In this document: positions 61,601-64,000 of the stretch, piece by piece
Numbering within the stretch: position 1 is the stretch's first letter
Layout: each line of letters starts with the position of its first letter
NCBI GenBank assembly: GCA_001936135.1
Contig: CP012817.1
Location: 2,108,001 to 2,172,000 of the forward strand
Length of the DNA: 64,000 nucleotides
Direction: 5' to 3'
Source of the DNA: Saccharomycopsis fibuligera x Saccharomycopsis cf. fibuligera
Taxonomy: Eukaryota; Ascomycota; Saccharomycetes; Ascoideales; Saccharomycopsidaceae
Made by a program: the position numbers and the translations under genes
The notes under the pieces: model-generated
Databases searched by the model: none
What the model was told of the DNA's origin: nothing
What the model saw: the letters and a program-made list of their open reading frames with translations, nothing else

Positions 61601-62531
61601 CTGTAATTTTACCATTACCAGAAACTGGTTTCAAAAGAAAATTATGGTTTTTGAAAATATGTAGCTTTGCTTGCTCAGCGATGCTTCCGCTAGTCCCTTC
61701 TTCTTTTGCTATAAGCAGCTTAAATTTGGCAATCAATTCTTGTTCGTTAATAGACTCATAGTCAGAAATCAATGAAGGAGACTCATTGTTGAAATAACAG
61801 CTTAGGGACTTTAAAGTTAATAGCTTTCTTGCAAAAGTATTGGTAAGAGACACAAAACTAGGCACCCAGGAACCGTCAGTGGATACCGCAGATAGCTCAT
61901 CCAAAGTGATCCCCAAGGAATATGGAATGTCAGTGAACACAGAAGCATCTTCGTATCTCAAATGGATGTCTTTTATGGTAACTTGCAAATTATCAACGAT
62001 CTTAGTCAATAAACTCTCGGTGAAGCTTTCTTGCTTTTTAGACTGTGCATCATTAGGATCCAAATTTTGAAGTTTTGTTTTGTTTTCCTCGAGAACTTCT
62101 AATTCTTGCAACTTTTGTCTTTTGAGAGCCAATTCTCGTTCTTTAATTTTTTCTTCGTCGTATTCCTCGATTAGCATGGGGGAAGCTAACAAGTATGCAT
62201 CTTCGATAATGACCTTGACCGGTTTGCCTCGCAAATTGGACCAAGGTATCTGTAAGGTCAATTGGCCCAAAAAGCCATACTTGACATCAATAGGAAGCTC
62301 AAGCTTATCAAGGGACTCTTTTTTTAGCTTTAAGTTTTTCAAAGTGACATCGCCAGACCATATACCGATGTTTAGCTGCTTTGGATCAAAGTTCTCGACA
62401 TAGTTTCCCTACAAACAATTTGTTAGTATTAGAAGCGTGAGAAAGTGTGTTTAGCGCAACTGATAGACCCAATTGGGGTGGTAACATACTAGCGTTCGAT
62501 TAAGCAAACCCGCTACCAAAGACTCGAGCAT
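52635..62531 (-). CDS. VPS13: Vps13 bridge-like lipid transfer protein (one intron)
   Basis: Exons 62531-62490 (MLESLVAGLLNRTL) and 62408-52635 give 3271 residues; S. cerevisiae Vps13 has 3144. The join reads [25 protein letters not shown], the canonical chorein N-terminus. The lipid-channel RBG repeats follow, with acidic insertions (for example EESDEEQEDDFELDDDN). The VAB adaptor-binding domain starts near residue 2000 (YTILNQTGYDIKVWID; later YIILNRTGQNLVLGE). The APT1/ATG_C region (GISIAKGGLSFLKKSVFG, GIGKGIIGLPTKAAIGVFD near 3100) and a C-terminal PH-like segment end the protein. Vps13 moves phospholipids at vacuole-mitochondrion, nucleus-vacuole and ER contacts and serves in autophagy and prospore growth. 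A frame-only start at 62342 would be a TTG codon. Confidence 0.97.
62409..62489 (-). other. VPS13 intron, 81 nt
   Basis: GTATGT donor at 62489-62484, perfect TACTAAC branch site at 62428-62422 and GTAG acceptor ending 62409. Phase 0, after codon 14. Confidence 0.95.
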
Positions 62532-63426
62532 TGTTTATGTGTGTGTGTGTATTTGTGGAGTGTGGTGAGCCAGAGTGAGTAATGTTGTTTGGATGAATAA
62601 AACAAAGTGCTCAGGGGGGGCAGAAGAGAAGCCTCTTGAGTCTCTGGGGCCTTTTCTCAATTTTGTTTTTCGTTTGCGGTTGGGAGAGCAAGCGTGGCTG
62701 GTGGTTGAGCTATGAGATACAGTGGCTGGTGACAGATATATAGCGACCACAAAACACTCTAATCGCATCAGACACTTGAAGCAGCAGGAGCTTTAGATGC
62801 TGTACAAGGTATGGTAATTAGTAGAGAAACTTTTCTGAACATCAGCAGTATCAATGGCAGTATCAGTGGCAGTAGCAGTAGCAGTAGACGCGATGCCAGT
62901 GTCTTCTGGTAGACTGTTAGCACTGCTCTACGGTTCACGGAATCTAAATCATTCCAGATCTACTTCACTCTCTGTATTACTAACTAGCACCGTAAACATT
63001 CAGCGGCTGCTCAAATACAGTTCTAAGCTTTTCTAGCCAAATTTCACATTCCTTTTTACCTATAGCTCATAGCTATAGCTCTGTGATAAGTCCAGTAAGT
63101 AGCCTGATACTAAGCGTTGGGCACTCCATTCCTTTTCCTCGCTTATGTAAGCCATTGCCGCACTCAGAGACAAAACAAAACAAGAAAAAATAAATTAAAT
63201 TAAATTAAAACGAAATTAAAATATAAAATTTTAACTGATTCAGCACAACATCGCTGCTCGAGCATCTCCAGAACTTCCCTTTATCACACCAGCATTCTCC
63301 CTTTTCTCATTCTGTCTATCGCTCGACTGTTCGCATCACATTTTACAGCTCAGCATTCATTGCACCAGGCTAGTCCCCGTCCTAACTTGGCAAATATACT
63401 CAAATTTATAATATTATTATTCAAAC
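62532..63426. other. Divergent promoter region VPS13 / PRP19
   Basis: About 895 bp. It holds a short GT run (62536-62550), an imperfect GGCAGTATC/GCAGTA repeat (62845-62888) and an AAATT repeat (about 63190-63212). A 60-residue ATG frame at 62854 has only repeat-derived Ala/Val at its start and is not called. Confidence 0.55.
62845..62888 (+). repeat. Imperfect GGCAGTATC / GCAGTA repeat
   Basis: Successive GCAGTATC, GGCAGTATC, GGCAGTA, GCAGTA, GCAGTA units. Small tandem repeat in an intergenic region. Confidence 0.6.
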
Positions 63427-64000
63427 ATGCAGTGTTCAAGTATGTATCTTTCCTAATTATGATAGTCGAAACTGTTAAACTGGCGTCAGGCTAATTTGCT
63501 CTACAAACGTTATAGTGGCTCATTCGAACAAAAATGGTTGCAACTGAATTAGTTATACTAACCTCTTTCTAGTCACTGGTGAGCCCACAACCGACCCGGT
63601 TCTATCACCAAGAAGCAACTTAATTTTTGATAGAAAAGCATTAGAAAACTATGTGGCAAAAAATGGAACTGATCCAGTCTCCGATGAGCCATTATCACCA
63701 GATGAATTTATAGTCGTAAAAACCAATAGTGGGTTAAACACCACATCAAAAGCACCAAGTTTCAACTCTATTCCTTCACTTTTATCAATCTTTCAAAATG
63801 AATGGGATGCAATAGTTTTAGAGAATTTTGAATTAAAAAAGAAAATCAATCAATTACAAAAAGATTTAGCCAATTCTGTGTATCATTATGATGCTAGTAT
63901 AAGAGTGATATCTAGACTAGCAAAAGAAAGGGATGAAGCAGTGAGAAAGCTACAGAATACGTTAATATCCGCGAACAAGAACGGTAATGCATTCCAAGCA
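63427..64000 (+). CDS. PRP19: Prp19, U-box ubiquitin ligase of the spliceosomal NTC, 5' part (one intron, runs off right edge)
   Basis: Exon 1 is 63427-63439 (13 nt), exon 2 begins at 63573 and is open to the window end. The visible protein is 147 residues starting MQCSITGEPTTDPVLSPRSN. This is the Prp19 U-box (CxISGxxPxxPVLSPxS, then NLIFDRKALENYV, GTDPVSDEPLSPDEFIVVK), followed by IPSLLSIFQNEWDAIVLENF and the start of the coiled coil (FELKKKINQLQKDLAN). In the family the coiled coil forms the tetramer and a C-terminal WD40 domain binds substrates; the latter lies beyond the edge. Prp19 activates the spliceosome and acts in DNA repair. The very short first exon ends after the first base of the fifth codon. 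Confidence 0.96.
63440..63572 (+). other. PRP19 intron, 133 nt
   Basis: GTATGT donor at 63440, perfect TACTAAC branch site at 63556-63562 and CTAG acceptor ending 63572. Splicing gives an in-frame U-box. Confidence 0.95.

Noticed and set aside
62854-63036. 60-residue ATG frame between VPS13 and PRP19
   Set aside because: Its Ala/Val start is just the GCAGTA repeat, and the rest has no recognisable features.
1-64000. Transposons, tRNA or rRNA genes, CRISPR arrays, viral remnants
   Set aside because: I found no reverse-transcriptase or transposase motifs, no B-box GGTTCGA with a matching A box, and no spaced repeats.

Overview
This window is nuclear DNA from a budding yeast, most probably of the CUG-Ser (Candida/Lodderomyces) clade. 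Genes are long, closely packed and on both strands. Introns are short and near 5' ends, with GTATGT or GTACGT donors and TACTAAC-type branch sites. Proteins carry Asn, Ser, Gln and Lys tracts. CTG codons are scarce. One of them, in the EFL1 homologue at 20056-20058, sits where my recollection of S. cerevisiae Efl1 has serine. I cannot name the species. I see no rRNA, tRNA, transposon or CRISPR array.

Layout. 1-1348 (-) is the 5' part of an unrecognised protein gene. Then come NOP13 (+), an Skg6/Tda7-like membrane protein (+), a Dgr2/WDR44-like WD40 protein (+), the proteasome adaptor ECM29 (-), the mitochondrial carrier OAC1 (-, one intron), the ribosome-assembly GTPase EFL1/RIA1 (+), a Snx41/Atg20-type sorting nexin (-) and a very long MUB1 (+). 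After these are BET3 (-, one intron), a PTM1-like Golgi membrane protein (+), an Mdm31/Mdm32 protein (-) and dynein light chain DYN2 (+, two introns). Next are a small secreted lysine-rich protein (-), an HWP-type GPI protein (+), a Snu71/RBM25-like PWI protein (+), NPL3 (-, one intron), a kinesin-3-like motor (+), FMT1 (-), VPS13 (-, one intron) and the 5' end of PRP19 (+, one intron).

The main added value is in gene models. Seven introns were resolved by splice signals plus homology. They restore the N-termini of OAC1, BET3, VPS13 and PRP19, join the two halves of NPL3, and reveal DYN2, which has a 23-nt middle exon and is too fragmented to appear as one long reading frame. Starts were moved to internal or non-extended ATGs for NOP13, the WD40 gene, ECM29, EFL1, MUB1 and the kinesin.

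Most genes are unrelated housekeeping functions, so there is no operon-like logic. Some promoter motifs do fit the adjacent genes: PAC and RRPE elements at NOP13 and PAC at EFL1 (ribosome biogenesis), a CCG-N4-CGG Leu3-type site at OAC1, a PACE-like element at ECM29, and three forkhead motifs at 8-bp multiples in front of the kinesin. The region most like lineage-specific accessory DNA is 40.6-43.2 kb, where two small secretory or cell-wall genes diverge from a 1.75-kb intergenic region. I found no convincing undescribed multi-gene system.
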